This document shows, piece by piece, positions 1 through 8,773 of a DNA stretch of 64,000 nt. The stretch covers positions 1 through 64,000 of the forward strand of contig JAICUI010000008.1 in assembly GCA_025935925.1 (NCBI GenBank), written 5' to 3'. Each line of letters begins with the position of its first letter. The stretch's first letter is position 1. The notes under the pieces were generated by a model, which did not search any database, was not told the origin of the DNA, and saw nothing but the letters and a program-made list of their open reading frames with translations. The translations under genes and the position numbers were made by a program. Source of the stretch: Chloroflexota bacterium (GTDB taxonomy: Bacteria; Chloroflexota; Limnocylindria; Limnocylindrales; CSP1-4).

Positions 1-111
1 GGGCCCGCCCAACCCGCCCCCCGCCGGCGCCGCTGCCCGGCGCCGAGCGGGCGCCGCTCCCGCCCCCCCCGCGGGGGCGCCCCCCCGCGGGGCGCGCCGC
101 CGGACCCGCGC

Positions 112-534
112 TCAGCCGCCGAGCGCCTGGCCGATGGCATCCAGCATCTGCGTCTCGGCCGGCGCCACACCGCCCTTGGCGTCCGCGACCACCCGCGCGA
201 CACCGGCGACGAGGTCGCGGTAGGGACCCACCTCGTCGGGCGCCTTCGAGCCGAGCAACGCGACCGACGCCCGCAGGGCCGCCTCGGTCTCCGCGCGCAG
301 CTTGTCGGGCGATGTCCCGAACCCGAAGCCGCTGCCCTTCGTCTTGGCCAGCTCCCGCGTCACCTCGGTCGGGGCGGCCAGCTGCTGGGACGCCAGGTGC
401 TTGGCCATCGCGCCGACCTCGCCGAACGTGTCGGTGAAGTCCCGGTCGCTGAGGGACACGAGCATGGCGCTGCCGGTGATGCCCTTCTGGAGCGTCGCCC
501 ATTCCTCGTCGGTGAAGTCGCTGCGGGTCGCCAT
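112..534 (-). CDS. conserved hypothetical protein (140 aa)
   Basis: Intact ORF starting MATRSDFTDEEWATLQKGITGS; divergent from the 687 gene; no overlapping better ORF. Confidence 0.75.
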   Translation of the reverse strand: MATRSDFTDEEWATLQKGITGSAMLVSLSDRDFTDTFGEVGAMAKHLASQQLAAPTEVTRELAKTKGSGFGFGTSPDKLRAETEAALRASVALLGSKAPDEVGPYRDLVAGVARVVADAKGGVAPAETQMLDAIGQALGG

Positions 535-570
535 GACACCTCCTGTGCGGCCACGGTTCCCGTCGCGGCC

Positions 571-630
571 CGGTCACATAGCGTACGGGTCCCTGGCGTC
601 CGGGCCGAATCGGCCCTCGCGATGTGACCG
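571..630. promoter_or_regulatory. inverted repeat in divergent intergenic region
   Basis: CGGTCACAT (571-579) and ATGTGACCG (622-630) are perfect 9-bp arms; GGGCCGA-A-TCGGCCC (602-616) lies inside. Confidence 0.4.
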
Positions 631-686
631 ACGGCCGGCGCCGCGACCCGGCCGGCGACCGATCGTGTGCCGGAGGAGGTACCGCC

Positions 687-1010
687 ATGACCCACACGCT
701 CCGAAGCCGCCGCGAGCGCCGCGCCGACACCCTGCGCCGCGGGATCGCCACCGAACGCGCCAGGCACGCGCTTGCGCTCGTCCTGTGGGAGGCCGTCGCC
801 GACGGCATCGCGTTCGGGCCGCGCGACCTCGAGGCGCAGTCGGACCGGGAGTGGATCCGCGGCGCCGTCGCGGTTCCCATCCAGGAGACCGCGGAGGTCG
901 CGCTGGACGCGCTCGTGTGGCGCCTCGCCGACGCCCTCGCGCATGCGCCGAACGGCCTCGGCGAGCGGTACGTCGACAGCCACGAGGGCGTGGAGCTCGG
1001 GTGGGACTGA
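687..1010 (+). CDS. hypothetical protein
   Basis: ORF MTHTLRSRRERRADTLRRGIATERARH..., ATG at 687 preceded by GGAGG. Confidence 0.6.
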   Translation: MTHTLRSRRERRADTLRRGIATERARHALALVLWEAVADGIAFGPRDLEAQSDREWIRGAVAVPIQETAEVALDALVWRLADALAHAPNGLGERYVDSHEGVELGWD

Positions 1011-1162
1011 CGGCCCGTGACGTTCGGGCCCGACGGGCAGGCCCAACGGACCGGGCTTCGGGCCATTCGACACGCTGGAATGCCGCCCGCCGCGGGCGAC
1101 AGTGACGACAGAGCCAGAACGCCACACGGCAGGCCTTCAACGCCCAGGAAGGAAGCAGTTCG

Positions 1163-1855
1163 ATGATCGGTCGGTTGCGGACACTCGGAATCGTCCTCGC
1201 CGTTTTCAGTCTCGTGTTCATCGCCGCCGGGGCGTTCACCCTCTACAAGGTGAACGACGGCCGTGCCGCGCTGCAGTCGTTCAGCGCCGCTCAGAACGTG
1301 AAGCTCGCGTACAACGACCAGGGGCAGTTCGTCAGCGGCGGCAACGTCGAGGAGGGCACCGCGATCCTCGACTTCCTCCACAACGAGTGGGGCTACAACG
1401 TCGCCCCCTGGGAGATGGACCGGAACGACCCGCTCGTCAACACGCCCAGCGAGTACATGGTCCAGATGGCGACCATCGCGTACCACACGCTCCACAGCAC
1501 GCAGACCGTCGTGCTGCCCGAGGACGTCACGGCGGCTGACGGCACCGTCTACAAGGCGGGCAGCTACGAGTTCCCGGTCGACGGCCGCTACTGGGCCGCC
1601 TTCAACCGCGCGAACCCGATCGAGGCGAAGGCGCGCGAGATGGCCTGGACGGGCACCGCACACGCGCTCATCGCCGAGCTGGGCGTCGGATCCGTCACCG
1701 GCTCGACGCTCCAGATGGGACTCGGCCTCGCGGCCCTGTTCCTCGGGGTGGGCCTGGTGACCTTCACCGCCGGCGCCGGGCTCGTGTGGGCGACCCGGGC
1801 CGCGACCAGGGAGGCGACGGCGAAGGAGCTCACGCTCTCGCCGATGCCGGCCTGA
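1163..1855 (+). CDS. membrane protein of unknown function with N- and C-terminal TM segments
   Basis: ORF MIGRLRTLGIVLAVFSLVFIAAGAFTLYK...; hydrophobic segments at both ends; upstream AGGAAG. Confidence 0.75.
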   Translation: MIGRLRTLGIVLAVFSLVFIAAGAFTLYKVNDGRAALQSFSAAQNVKLAYNDQGQFVSGGNVEEGTAILDFLHNEWGYNVAPWEMDRNDPLVNTPSEYMVQMATIAYHTLHSTQTVVLPEDVTAADGTVYKAGSYEFPVDGRYWAAFNRANPIEAKAREMAWTGTAHALIAELGVGSVTGSTLQMGLGLAALFLGVGLVTFTAGAGLVWATRAATREATAKELTLSPMPA

Positions 1856-1894
1856 CCACACAACGCCGCCCGGCCGTGGGACGGCGCCGCAACC

Positions 1895-1926
1895 AGCGAG
1901 GGTCCGACTTCGGTCGGGCCCTCGCT
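1895..1926 (+). terminator. stem-loop terminator with UUCG tetraloop
   Basis: AGCGAGGGTCCGAC-TTCG-GTCGGGCCCTCGCT followed by TGATT, downstream of the 1163-1855 gene. Confidence 0.75.
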
Positions 1927-1980
1927 TGATTCCACGTCTACCATCGGCGGCATCGCGCTCACGGAACGAGGGATGCCGCC

Positions 1981-2559
1981 ATGCTCGACCAGCTCATCCA
2001 TCCGCCCCGGACGCCGGACGAGTTCCGGGAGCCCCGCTGGGCGCGGTTCCTGTTCGCGAGCACGACGGCCGCGTGGCTGTGGCTCGTCGTGCGGCTGTAC
2101 ATGGCGTACGTCTTCCTGCCGGCCGGCTGGGGAAAGATCACCAGCGGCGCGTGGCTGTTCGGCGACGGCGCACCGATCCAGGGGCTCGTCAGCGGCGCGC
2201 TGAGCTCCGAGGGCACGCCCGGCTGGTACGCCTGGTTCCTGCAGAACGTCGTACAGCCGAACGCGGGGCTGTTCGCCACGCTCGTCGCCCTGGGGGAGTT
2301 CGCGGTCGGGCTGGGGCTGCTCGTCGGCCTGCTGACCGGCATCGCGGCGTTCGGCGGCGTGTTCCTCAACGCGAACTTCATCCTCGCCGGCGTCCTCGGT
2401 CAGAACCCCGCGCTCGTGGTCCTCGGGACGCTCCTCGTCGTGGCGTGGCGCAATGCCGGCTGGATCGGGCTGGACCGCTGGTTCATCCCGTGGACCCACC
2501 GCGCGCTGTTCGCGAAGCCGACGGGCGACGGCACCGGGGAGCCCGCAGCCTCGACCTGA
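1981..2559 (+). CDS. DoxX family membrane protein
   Basis: RLYMAYVFLPAGWGKI...LVALGEFAVGLGLLVGLLTGIAAFGGVFLNANF is DoxX-like with about 4 TM. Confidence 0.8.
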   Translation: MLDQLIHPPRTPDEFREPRWARFLFASTTAAWLWLVVRLYMAYVFLPAGWGKITSGAWLFGDGAPIQGLVSGALSSEGTPGWYAWFLQNVVQPNAGLFATLVALGEFAVGLGLLVGLLTGIAAFGGVFLNANFILAGVLGQNPALVVLGTLLVVAWRNAGWIGLDRWFIPWTHRALFAKPTGDGTGEPAAST

Positions 2560-2602
2560 CGCCGATGCGCGGCCGGCGGGGACCACCCCGCGGCTCGAGC
2601 GG

Positions 2603-2944
2603 TCAGCCGGGGATCCCGCGGGCGCGGATGTCGTCGACGGTCGCGGTCCACACCCGCTCCGCGGCCGGGGCGCGGCGCTCGGCCTCGGTGAGCCGGGCGA
2701 GCAGGCGCTCGGCGGTCCACGGGTCGCTGTCGAACCGCACGAGCCTATGGCCGGCGGAGATGTCGCCGAGCCAGCGCCGGACCTCGTTGCGTGGCGGCCG
2801 GGGCCGGTCGAGCCGCGTGAACTGATCGACGAGGTGTCGCGCGACGGGGTCGCCGCGCCGCTTGCGGTCCGCGGCGAAGGCAGCGACGGCGAAGCACGCC
2901 TCCGCGAGGCCCGCCTCGCCGCCGGTTGGGCGCTCGACCGTCAT
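2603..2944 (-). CDS. hypothetical protein
   Basis: 113-aa ORF downstream of and co-directional with the AlbA_2 gene; no recognisable domain. Confidence 0.5.
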   Translation of the reverse strand: MTVERPTGGEAGLAEACFAVAAFAADRKRRGDPVARHLVDQFTRLDRPRPPRNEVRRWLGDISAGHRLVRFDSDPWTAERLLARLTEAERRAPAAERVWTATVDDIRARGIPG

Positions 2945-2978
2945 CGGCGCAGTGTCGTCGATCGCGACGAATGGCGCT

Positions 2979-3617
2979 TCACGGCCATCGCCGGCGCTCG
3001 TACTCGAGCGCCTCGTCCGTCAGCAGGCGCCGGGTCGCGTTGCCGGTCCGGACGTGGAAGTCGGCGGCCCGGGCGCCGCCCGTCGAGCCGACGAACACCG
3101 GCCGTGCCGCCGGCGCCACGTCGACCCGACAGACCGTCCTGCCGTCGACGTCCTCGAACGCGATCGCGGCATCGGCCGTCACCGCGCGACCGAGCCGCTC
3201 GGCCAGCATCGACCGGAGCCACAGCTCGAGGCCGTCGCGGTTGTGCCCGGGCGCCATCGCGAGGTCCTCATCGAGGCCACGCACCGTGCCGTCGTCGTCG
3301 ACGCCGAGCAGCAGCGTGCCACCGGCCGCGTTCATGAACCCCGCGACGGTGATCGCGACCTCGTCCTCCATCCGCGCGTCGCGAGCGCCGGACCGGGTGT
3401 TCCAGCGTGCCGTCGCCTTGAACTCGACCCGCTCGCCTTCGCCGAGGGCGATCAGTTGCTCGACCGTCGCGTCCGGGGCGCCTCGCGCGCGCCGCCGCTG
3501 ATACGCGAGCAGCACCGGGCCGGACCATCGCCGCGAGGGGTCCGGTGCGGCGGCGCACATGCAGCACGCGTCGTAGGACCACCGGGTGGGTACCCCGCCG
3601 TCCGGGAGCCGGTACAC
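2979..3617 (-). CDS. Schlafen AlbA_2 (divergent AAA-4-like) domain protein
   Basis: GEGERVEFKAT...ITVAGFMNAAGGTLLLGVDDDGTVRGL is the AlbA_2 signature; start uncertain. Confidence 0.75.
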   Translation of the reverse strand: MYRLPDGGVPTRWSYDACCMCAAAPDPSRRWSGPVLLAYQRRRARGAPDATVEQLIALGEGERVEFKATARWNTRSGARDARMEDEVAITVAGFMNAAGGTLLLGVDDDGTVRGLDEDLAMAPGHNRDGLELWLRSMLAERLGRAVTADAAIAFEDVDGRTVCRVDVAPAARPVFVGSTGGARAADFHVRTGNATRRLLTDEALEYERRRWP

Positions 3618-3689
3618 CTCTGGTCACGACGAGCACCCGTCCACCGGCAGCCGCGCCGGTCCCCCCGGCAGGAGGTTCGAACCCGCACC

Positions 3690-5015
3690 GTGCGCCTGAC
3701 CTTCGCGGGACGGCCGTCCGGCACCGCCGGGCTTGCGCTCGCCCTTCCGCGCCGCGCCGCGCTGCTCGCGGCGTACACCGGGGGCACGATCGTCGTCGGG
3801 TTCGGGGCGGTGCTCGCCGCGACCGCCGCCGCGGCGGCGTCGGGCGGACCGCTGGTCAACCCGGCCATCGCGATCCCGGGCGTCGACCCGTCGGTCGCCG
3901 GGCTCGCCGGCGTCGGGGTGTGGGTCCTGTTCGCGCTCGCGGGCGGCACGCGGATCCTGCGCGATCCCGGCGGCCACGTCGCGCTGACGTTCCACCTGCC
4001 GTTCATCGCGGCCGCGATGATCCTCGGCGGTCCGATTGCCGGGGCGTGGGTCGCGGTGCTCGGCACCGTCGAGCGCCGGGAGCTGCGCGAGGTGCCGTGG
4101 TACGGGGCGCTCGCCAACCACGCGCTGCTCGCGTTCTGGGCGCTCGTGGGCGGGCTCGCGATGGAGGGCGTGGTGCGGATCGCGGCCGGCGCCGGGGCGA
4201 CGTCGTCGGGCCTCGCCGTCCTGCTGGTTGCCGGAATCGCCGGGACCGTCGTGATGGCGATCGGGACCGCGGCGATGACGGCCGTCACGGTCGTGCTCCG
4301 CGACGGACTCGACGCCCGCGATGCCGTCGCGCTGCTCGACAGCTCGTTCCGGCGCACCGCGGTGGCCGAGACGCTCGTCGGCTGGCTGTTCGTCGTCGTG
4401 TGGGTCACCGTCGGCTGGTGGGCGCCGGCGCTGCTCGCGGGCGTCGTCCTGACCCTGTGGCGGGCCGCCGCCGACGCGCGGGACCTGGACCGCGACGACC
4501 TGACGGGTGTCCTCAGCCGCGCGGCGTTCGCGGTCCGGGCGGCGACGGCCGCGGACCGCGCCCGGCGCGGCATCGAGGGCTCCGCGTACCTGTTCCTCGA
4601 TCTCGACGGGTTCAAAGCGCTCAACGACGGGCCACGCAACCACCTCGTCGGCGACCAGGTCCTCGTCGCCGTCGGCGAGCGGCTCCGGCGGGCCGTGCGC
4701 GTCACCGACGCCGTGGGCCGCTACGGCGGCGACGAGTTCACGGTGCTGTTCGGCGGCGTCACGGACGAGGCGACGGCGCTCCGGCTCGCGGGACGGGTCG
4801 AAGCCGCGCTCACCGCGCCCTACCTGACGGAGGACGGCGAGCGGCGGATCGGCGCGTCGATCGGGGTGTCGCTCGCGATGCCGGGCCGCCGCGACTTCGA
4901 GCCGGACCTCCGCCAGCACGCCGATGCGGCGATGTACGAGGCGAAGGCCGCGGGCGGCGGGATCCGCATCTGGCACGACCCGACGGACGACGAGGTCGAC
5001 GCGGCCGGCGCCTAG
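3690..5015 (+). CDS. membrane-anchored diguanylate cyclase (GGDEF)
   Basis: Multi-TM N-terminus, then LTGVLSRAAF...FLDLDGFKALND...YGGDEFTVLF...AADAAMYEAKAAG; GTG start at 3690 behind GGAGG. Confidence 0.88.
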   Translation: MRLTFAGRPSGTAGLALALPRRAALLAAYTGGTIVVGFGAVLAATAAAAASGGPLVNPAIAIPGVDPSVAGLAGVGVWVLFALAGGTRILRDPGGHVALTFHLPFIAAAMILGGPIAGAWVAVLGTVERRELREVPWYGALANHALLAFWALVGGLAMEGVVRIAAGAGATSSGLAVLLVAGIAGTVVMAIGTAAMTAVTVVLRDGLDARDAVALLDSSFRRTAVAETLVGWLFVVVWVTVGWWAPALLAGVVLTLWRAAADARDLDRDDLTGVLSRAAFAVRAATAADRARRGIEGSAYLFLDLDGFKALNDGPRNHLVGDQVLVAVGERLRRAVRVTDAVGRYGGDEFTVLFGGVTDEATALRLAGRVEAALTAPYLTEDGERRIGASIGVSLAMPGRRDFEPDLRQHADAAMYEAKAAGGGIRIWHDPTDDEVDAAGA

Positions 5016-5347
5016 CTCACGTAGGGGTGCAGCAGCACCAGCACGTTCGAGGTCGCGCCGAGGAGGCCGGCGCCGACACCGAGGGTCGCCACCAGCGCCG
5101 CCGCGGCCGGGTAGCGCCGCGAGCCGAGCAGCACGACGCCGACGACGAGCACGACCACGAGCGCCTTTGCGACCAGCAGCAGCCCGAGCATCCCGGACCC
5201 GGCCAGCGACGCCGCGATCGGGTTCGCCTCGGCCGCGGTGCCGTGCTCCATCAGCAGCCGGACGAAGGTGATGGCGTCAGACGCCTGCGCCGCTCCCACG
5301 CCCAGCAGCACCGCCGCTGCCGCGTGAGGGAGGCGAAGGGAGCGCAT
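5012..5347 (-). CDS. small membrane protein, DUF5658-like
   Basis: MRSLRLPHAAAAVLLGVGAAQASDAITFVRLLMEHGTAAEANPIAASL..., 3-4 TM; start chosen internal to the longer ORF. Confidence 0.6.
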   Translation of the reverse strand: MRSLRLPHAAAAVLLGVGAAQASDAITFVRLLMEHGTAAEANPIAASLAGSGMLGLLLVAKALVVVLVVGVVLLGSRRYPAAAALVATLGVGAGLLGATSNVLVLLHPYVS

Positions 5348-5450
5348 GCCCGGCAGCATGGCACCGACGACATCACGGGAGCATGTGCGGAAGGCCGCCT
5401 CCGGTACTATTCCGCGCGTCCAAGACACATGCCCAACGGATGGTGATGCC

Positions 5451-6599
5451 ATGAAGGTCGGCGTCGCCAGGGAGACGGCGCAAGGTGAGCGCCGGGTTGC
5501 CCTGGTGCCCGAGGAGCTCGGCAAGCTGAAGGCTGCCGGGCTCGAGGTGCTCGTCGAGCAGGGCGCCGGAGCCGGCGCGATGATCCCCGATCAGGCCTAT
5601 GCGGATGCCGGCGCCACGGTGGTCGACACCGCGGGGCTGTACGGCGGAAGCGACGTCGTGCTCCGGGTCCAGAAGCCGTCGCCCGACGAGGCCGGCAAGC
5701 TGCGCAAGGGGCAGGTCGTCATCGGCCTGCTCTCGCCGCTGCTCGATCCAACGCTCATGCAGGCGCTCGCGAGCGCGGGGGTGACGGCGGTCAGCCTCGA
5801 CGCCATCCCGCGAACGCTGTCGCGGGCGCAGGACATGGATGCGCTGTCGTCGCAGGCGAACACCGGCGGCTACAAGGCGGTGCTGATCGCGGCGAACACG
5901 TATGGCCGCTACTTCCCGCTGCTGACGACGGCGGCCGGCACCGCGAAGCCCGCGAACGTGCTGATCCTGGGCATCGGCGTCGCCGGGCTCCAGGCCATCG
6001 GCACGGCGCGCCGGCTGGGCGCGGTCGTGTCGGCGTACGACGTGCGGCCCGAGACCGCGGAGCAGGCGCAGAGCCTGGGCGCGAGGTTCGTCAAGCTCAA
6101 GACGGCGATCGACGCCACGGGGGCCGGCGGCTACGCCCGCGAGCTGACCGCCGAGGAGCGTGCCGCCCAGCAGGCGGAGCTCAACGGCGTCATCGCCAGC
6201 CAGGACGTCGTCATCACGACGGCGCAGGTGCCGGGGCGCAAGCCGCCGGTCCTCGTGACCGCCGACGCCGTCCGGGCCATGCGGCCGGGCTCGGTGATCG
6301 TCGACATGGCGGCGTCCGCGCTGGGCGGCAACTGCGAGCTGTCGGTCGCCGGCGAGACGATCGTCACCGAGAACGGCGTCACGATCGTGTCGCCCGAGAA
6401 CCTGCCGGCGTCGATGCCGTCGTCGGCCTCGCAGTTCTACGCGCGCAACATCTCGAAGCTGCTGCTGAACATGGTCAAGGACGGCAACCTCAACGTCGAC
6501 TTCGGCGAGGAGGTCACGAAGGCGACCGTGATCACGCACGACGGGAACGTCGTCAGCGAGGCCGTCGCGAAGCTGCTCAACGCCGGAGGTGCCGCGTGA
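5451..6599 (+). CDS. pntAA: proton-translocating NAD(P) transhydrogenase subunit alpha, part 1
   Basis: MKVGVARETAQGERRVALVPEELGKL...; followed by pntAB and pntB. Confidence 0.95.
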   Translation: MKVGVARETAQGERRVALVPEELGKLKAAGLEVLVEQGAGAGAMIPDQAYADAGATVVDTAGLYGGSDVVLRVQKPSPDEAGKLRKGQVVIGLLSPLLDPTLMQALASAGVTAVSLDAIPRTLSRAQDMDALSSQANTGGYKAVLIAANTYGRYFPLLTTAAGTAKPANVLILGIGVAGLQAIGTARRLGAVVSAYDVRPETAEQAQSLGARFVKLKTAIDATGAGGYARELTAEERAAQQAELNGVIASQDVVITTAQVPGRKPPVLVTADAVRAMRPGSVIVDMAASALGGNCELSVAGETIVTENGVTIVSPENLPASMPSSASQFYARNISKLLLNMVKDGNLNVDFGEEVTKATVITHDGNVVSEAVAKLLNAGGAA

Positions 6600-6934
6600 T
6601 CCCGCAGGACGTGCTGGACCTCCTCAACAACCTGACGATCTTCACGCTCGCGATCCTCGTCGGCTTCGCCGTCATCTCGAAGGTGCCGGCGACGCTGCAC
6701 ACCCCGCTGATGTCGGGCGCCAACTCGATCCACGGCATCGTGCTCGTGGGCGCGATGCTGATCGCGGCCGAGGTCGACGACCCGATCGGCTACCTCCTCG
6801 CGTTCGTCGCCGTCGCGTTCGCGACCATGAACGTGGTCGGCGGCTACGTCGTGACCGACCGGATGCTCCAGATGTTCAGGAAGAAGCCCGCGGCCCGCAA
6901 GCCCGCCGAGGCGGACGCGGAGGCCCAGGCCTAG
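6596..6934 (+). CDS. pntAB: NAD(P) transhydrogenase subunit alpha, part 2 (membrane)
   Basis: LLNNLTIFTLAILVGFAVISKVPATLHTPLMSGANSIHGIVLVGAM; overlaps the pntAA stop. Confidence 0.94.
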   Translation: MIPQDVLDLLNNLTIFTLAILVGFAVISKVPATLHTPLMSGANSIHGIVLVGAMLIAAEVDDPIGYLLAFVAVAFATMNVVGGYVVTDRMLQMFRKKPAARKPAEADAEAQA

Positions 6935-8368
6935 ATGGACACGCTCGGCGTCATCGAAGTCCTCGTCCGGGTCCTGTGGATCGCGGGCGCCGTCTGCTTC
7001 GTGCTCGGCCTGGTGCGGATGAACTCCCCCGCCACGGCGCGCAACGGCAACCTGCTCTCGGCCGGCGGTATGGCCGTCGCGATCGGCGCGACGGTCGTGC
7101 TCATCCTCGCCCGGCAGGCGCTGGGCGACGGGTTCAGCGCGGTCGGCTGGATCATCATCGTCCTCGGCGTCGCCCTCGGCGGCGGGCTCGGGCTGTACAC
7201 CGCCCGCAGCGTGAAGATGACCGCGATGCCGCAGCTGGTGTCGCTGTTCAACGCGGTGGGCGGCGGCGCGGCCGCGCTGATCGCGATCGAGGACTACCTC
7301 AACCTCGCGGGCGCGAACGCGGCGGTCCCGCTGTCGACCAACGTGTTCATCGTCCTCGACATCATCATCGGCTCGATCACGTTCACCGGGTCGCTCATCG
7401 CCTCGGGCAAGCTCCAGGGGATGATCCCGGGCAAGCCGATCATGGTCCCGGGCGGGCAGCTCGTCACCCTGGCGCTCGCGGCCGTCACGGTGATCGCCGC
7501 GGTCATCCTGTTCGTGACCGGCACGCCGAACGTCGCGCTGATGCTTGTCATCCTCGCCGCGGCGCTGATCTTCGGGGTCACGATGACGCTGCCGATCGGC
7601 GGCGCGGACATGCCGGTCGTCATCTCGCTGCTCAACTCGTTCACCGGCACCGCGGTCGCGATGGCGGGCTTCGTCATCGACAACCCGGTCCTCATCATCG
7701 CCGGCGCCCTCGTCGGCGCCTCGGGCGCGATCCTGACCAAGCTCATGGCCGACGCGATGAACCGCTCCGTGATCAACATCATGATCGGCGGCTTCGGCGG
7801 CGGCGAGGGCACGGTCGGGGCGGTCGCCGGGGCCGGCGGCTCGGTGCGCGATGTGTCGGTCGACGACGCGGCGATCCAGCTGGCGTACGCGGAGCGCGTG
7901 ATCGTGGTTCCGGGCTACGGCCTCGCCGTCGCGCAGGCCCAGCACGGGGTCCGCGAGCTCGCGGAGCTGCTCGAGGCGCGCGGCGTCGACGTGAAGTACG
8001 CGATCCATCCGGTGGCCGGTCGCATGCCCGGGCACATGAACGTGCTCCTGGCCGAGGCCAACGTCCCGTATCCCCAGCTCAAGGAGATGGACGACATCAA
8101 CCCGGAGTTCCCGCGCGCCGACGTCGCCCTCGTCATCGGCGCGAACGACGTCACGAACCCGGCCGCCCGGCGGCCCGGGTCGCCGGTGTCGGGGATGCCG
8201 ATCCTCGACGTCGACCACGCGAAGAACGTCATCGTCATGAAGCGCTCGATGGGCCGCGGCTACGCGGGGATCGACAACGAGCTCTACACGCTCCCGCAGA
8301 CCGGGATGCTGTTCCGGGACGCGAAGGAGGGGCTGTCGGAGCTGGTGGCCGCCGTCAAGGCGCTGTAG
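6935..8368 (+). CDS. pntB: NAD(P) transhydrogenase subunit beta
   Basis: GYGLAVAQAQHGVRELAELLEARGVDVKYAIHPVAGRMPGHMNVLLAEA...KRSMGRGYAGIDNELY. Confidence 0.96.
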   Translation: MDTLGVIEVLVRVLWIAGAVCFVLGLVRMNSPATARNGNLLSAGGMAVAIGATVVLILARQALGDGFSAVGWIIIVLGVALGGGLGLYTARSVKMTAMPQLVSLFNAVGGGAAALIAIEDYLNLAGANAAVPLSTNVFIVLDIIIGSITFTGSLIASGKLQGMIPGKPIMVPGGQLVTLALAAVTVIAAVILFVTGTPNVALMLVILAAALIFGVTMTLPIGGADMPVVISLLNSFTGTAVAMAGFVIDNPVLIIAGALVGASGAILTKLMADAMNRSVINIMIGGFGGGEGTVGAVAGAGGSVRDVSVDDAAIQLAYAERVIVVPGYGLAVAQAQHGVRELAELLEARGVDVKYAIHPVAGRMPGHMNVLLAEANVPYPQLKEMDDINPEFPRADVALVIGANDVTNPAARRPGSPVSGMPILDVDHAKNVIVMKRSMGRGYAGIDNELYTLPQTGMLFRDAKEGLSELVAAVKAL

Positions 8369-8400
8369 CTCCGGCGCGTCGTCGCCGTTCCGCATCGCTC

Positions 8401-8427
8401 ACGGCCCCGGCACCGCCGGGGCCGTTT
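8401..8427 (+). terminator. intrinsic terminator of the pnt operon
   Basis: ACGGCCCCGG-CACCG-CCGGGGCCGT-TT. Confidence 0.8.
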
Positions 8428-8475
8428 CGATTCGGGTGCCGGGGAGCGGCCGGCGGCCCGGGACGGCCCGGCCGC

Positions 8476-8574
8476 GCGGCGACCGCCTCCGGTGCCGCCA
8501 CCGTGCGCGGCGACCGCCTCCCGTGCCGCCACCGCGCGCGGCGAGCGCCTCCCGTGCCGCCACCGCGCGCGGCG
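8476..8574. repeat. 31-bp tandem repeat, about 3.2 copies
   Basis: GCGGCGACCGCCTCCGGTGCCGCCACCGTGC / GCGGCGACCGCCTCCCGTGCCGCCACCGCGC / GCGGCGAGCGCCTCCCGTGCCGCCACCGCGC / GCGGCG. Confidence 0.85.
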
Positions 8575-8773
8575 TCGCGGCGTCGGGTCGCCACCCCTTG
8601 CCGCGTAGCGTCTGCGCCTCGCGACTGTCGGTCGCTGCGGTGCGGTGCTGGCCGCGCCGCCGGCCGCGCATCGCGCGCCTCCGACCGCCCAGGACGTGCC
8701 AGCGGGCAGGATTCCCGACTCCGGGTCGCGTCGAGAGCGTGAGCGCCGCCGTGGTCGCCCGTCGTGCCGGCGT

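Noticed and set aside
3665-3700. Possible tRNA T-arm (GGTTCGAACC)
   Set aside because: No matching acceptor, D or anticodon stems on either strand; it is the GGDEF gene's RBS/leader
8476-8574. CRISPR array
   Set aside because: Units are contiguous tandem repeats with no spacers, and no cas genes are present
6437-8742. Long ORFs on both strands across pntAB/pntB (6437-8395 minus, 6589-8742 plus)
   Set aside because: Shadow frames of the transhydrogenase genes with no domain similarity
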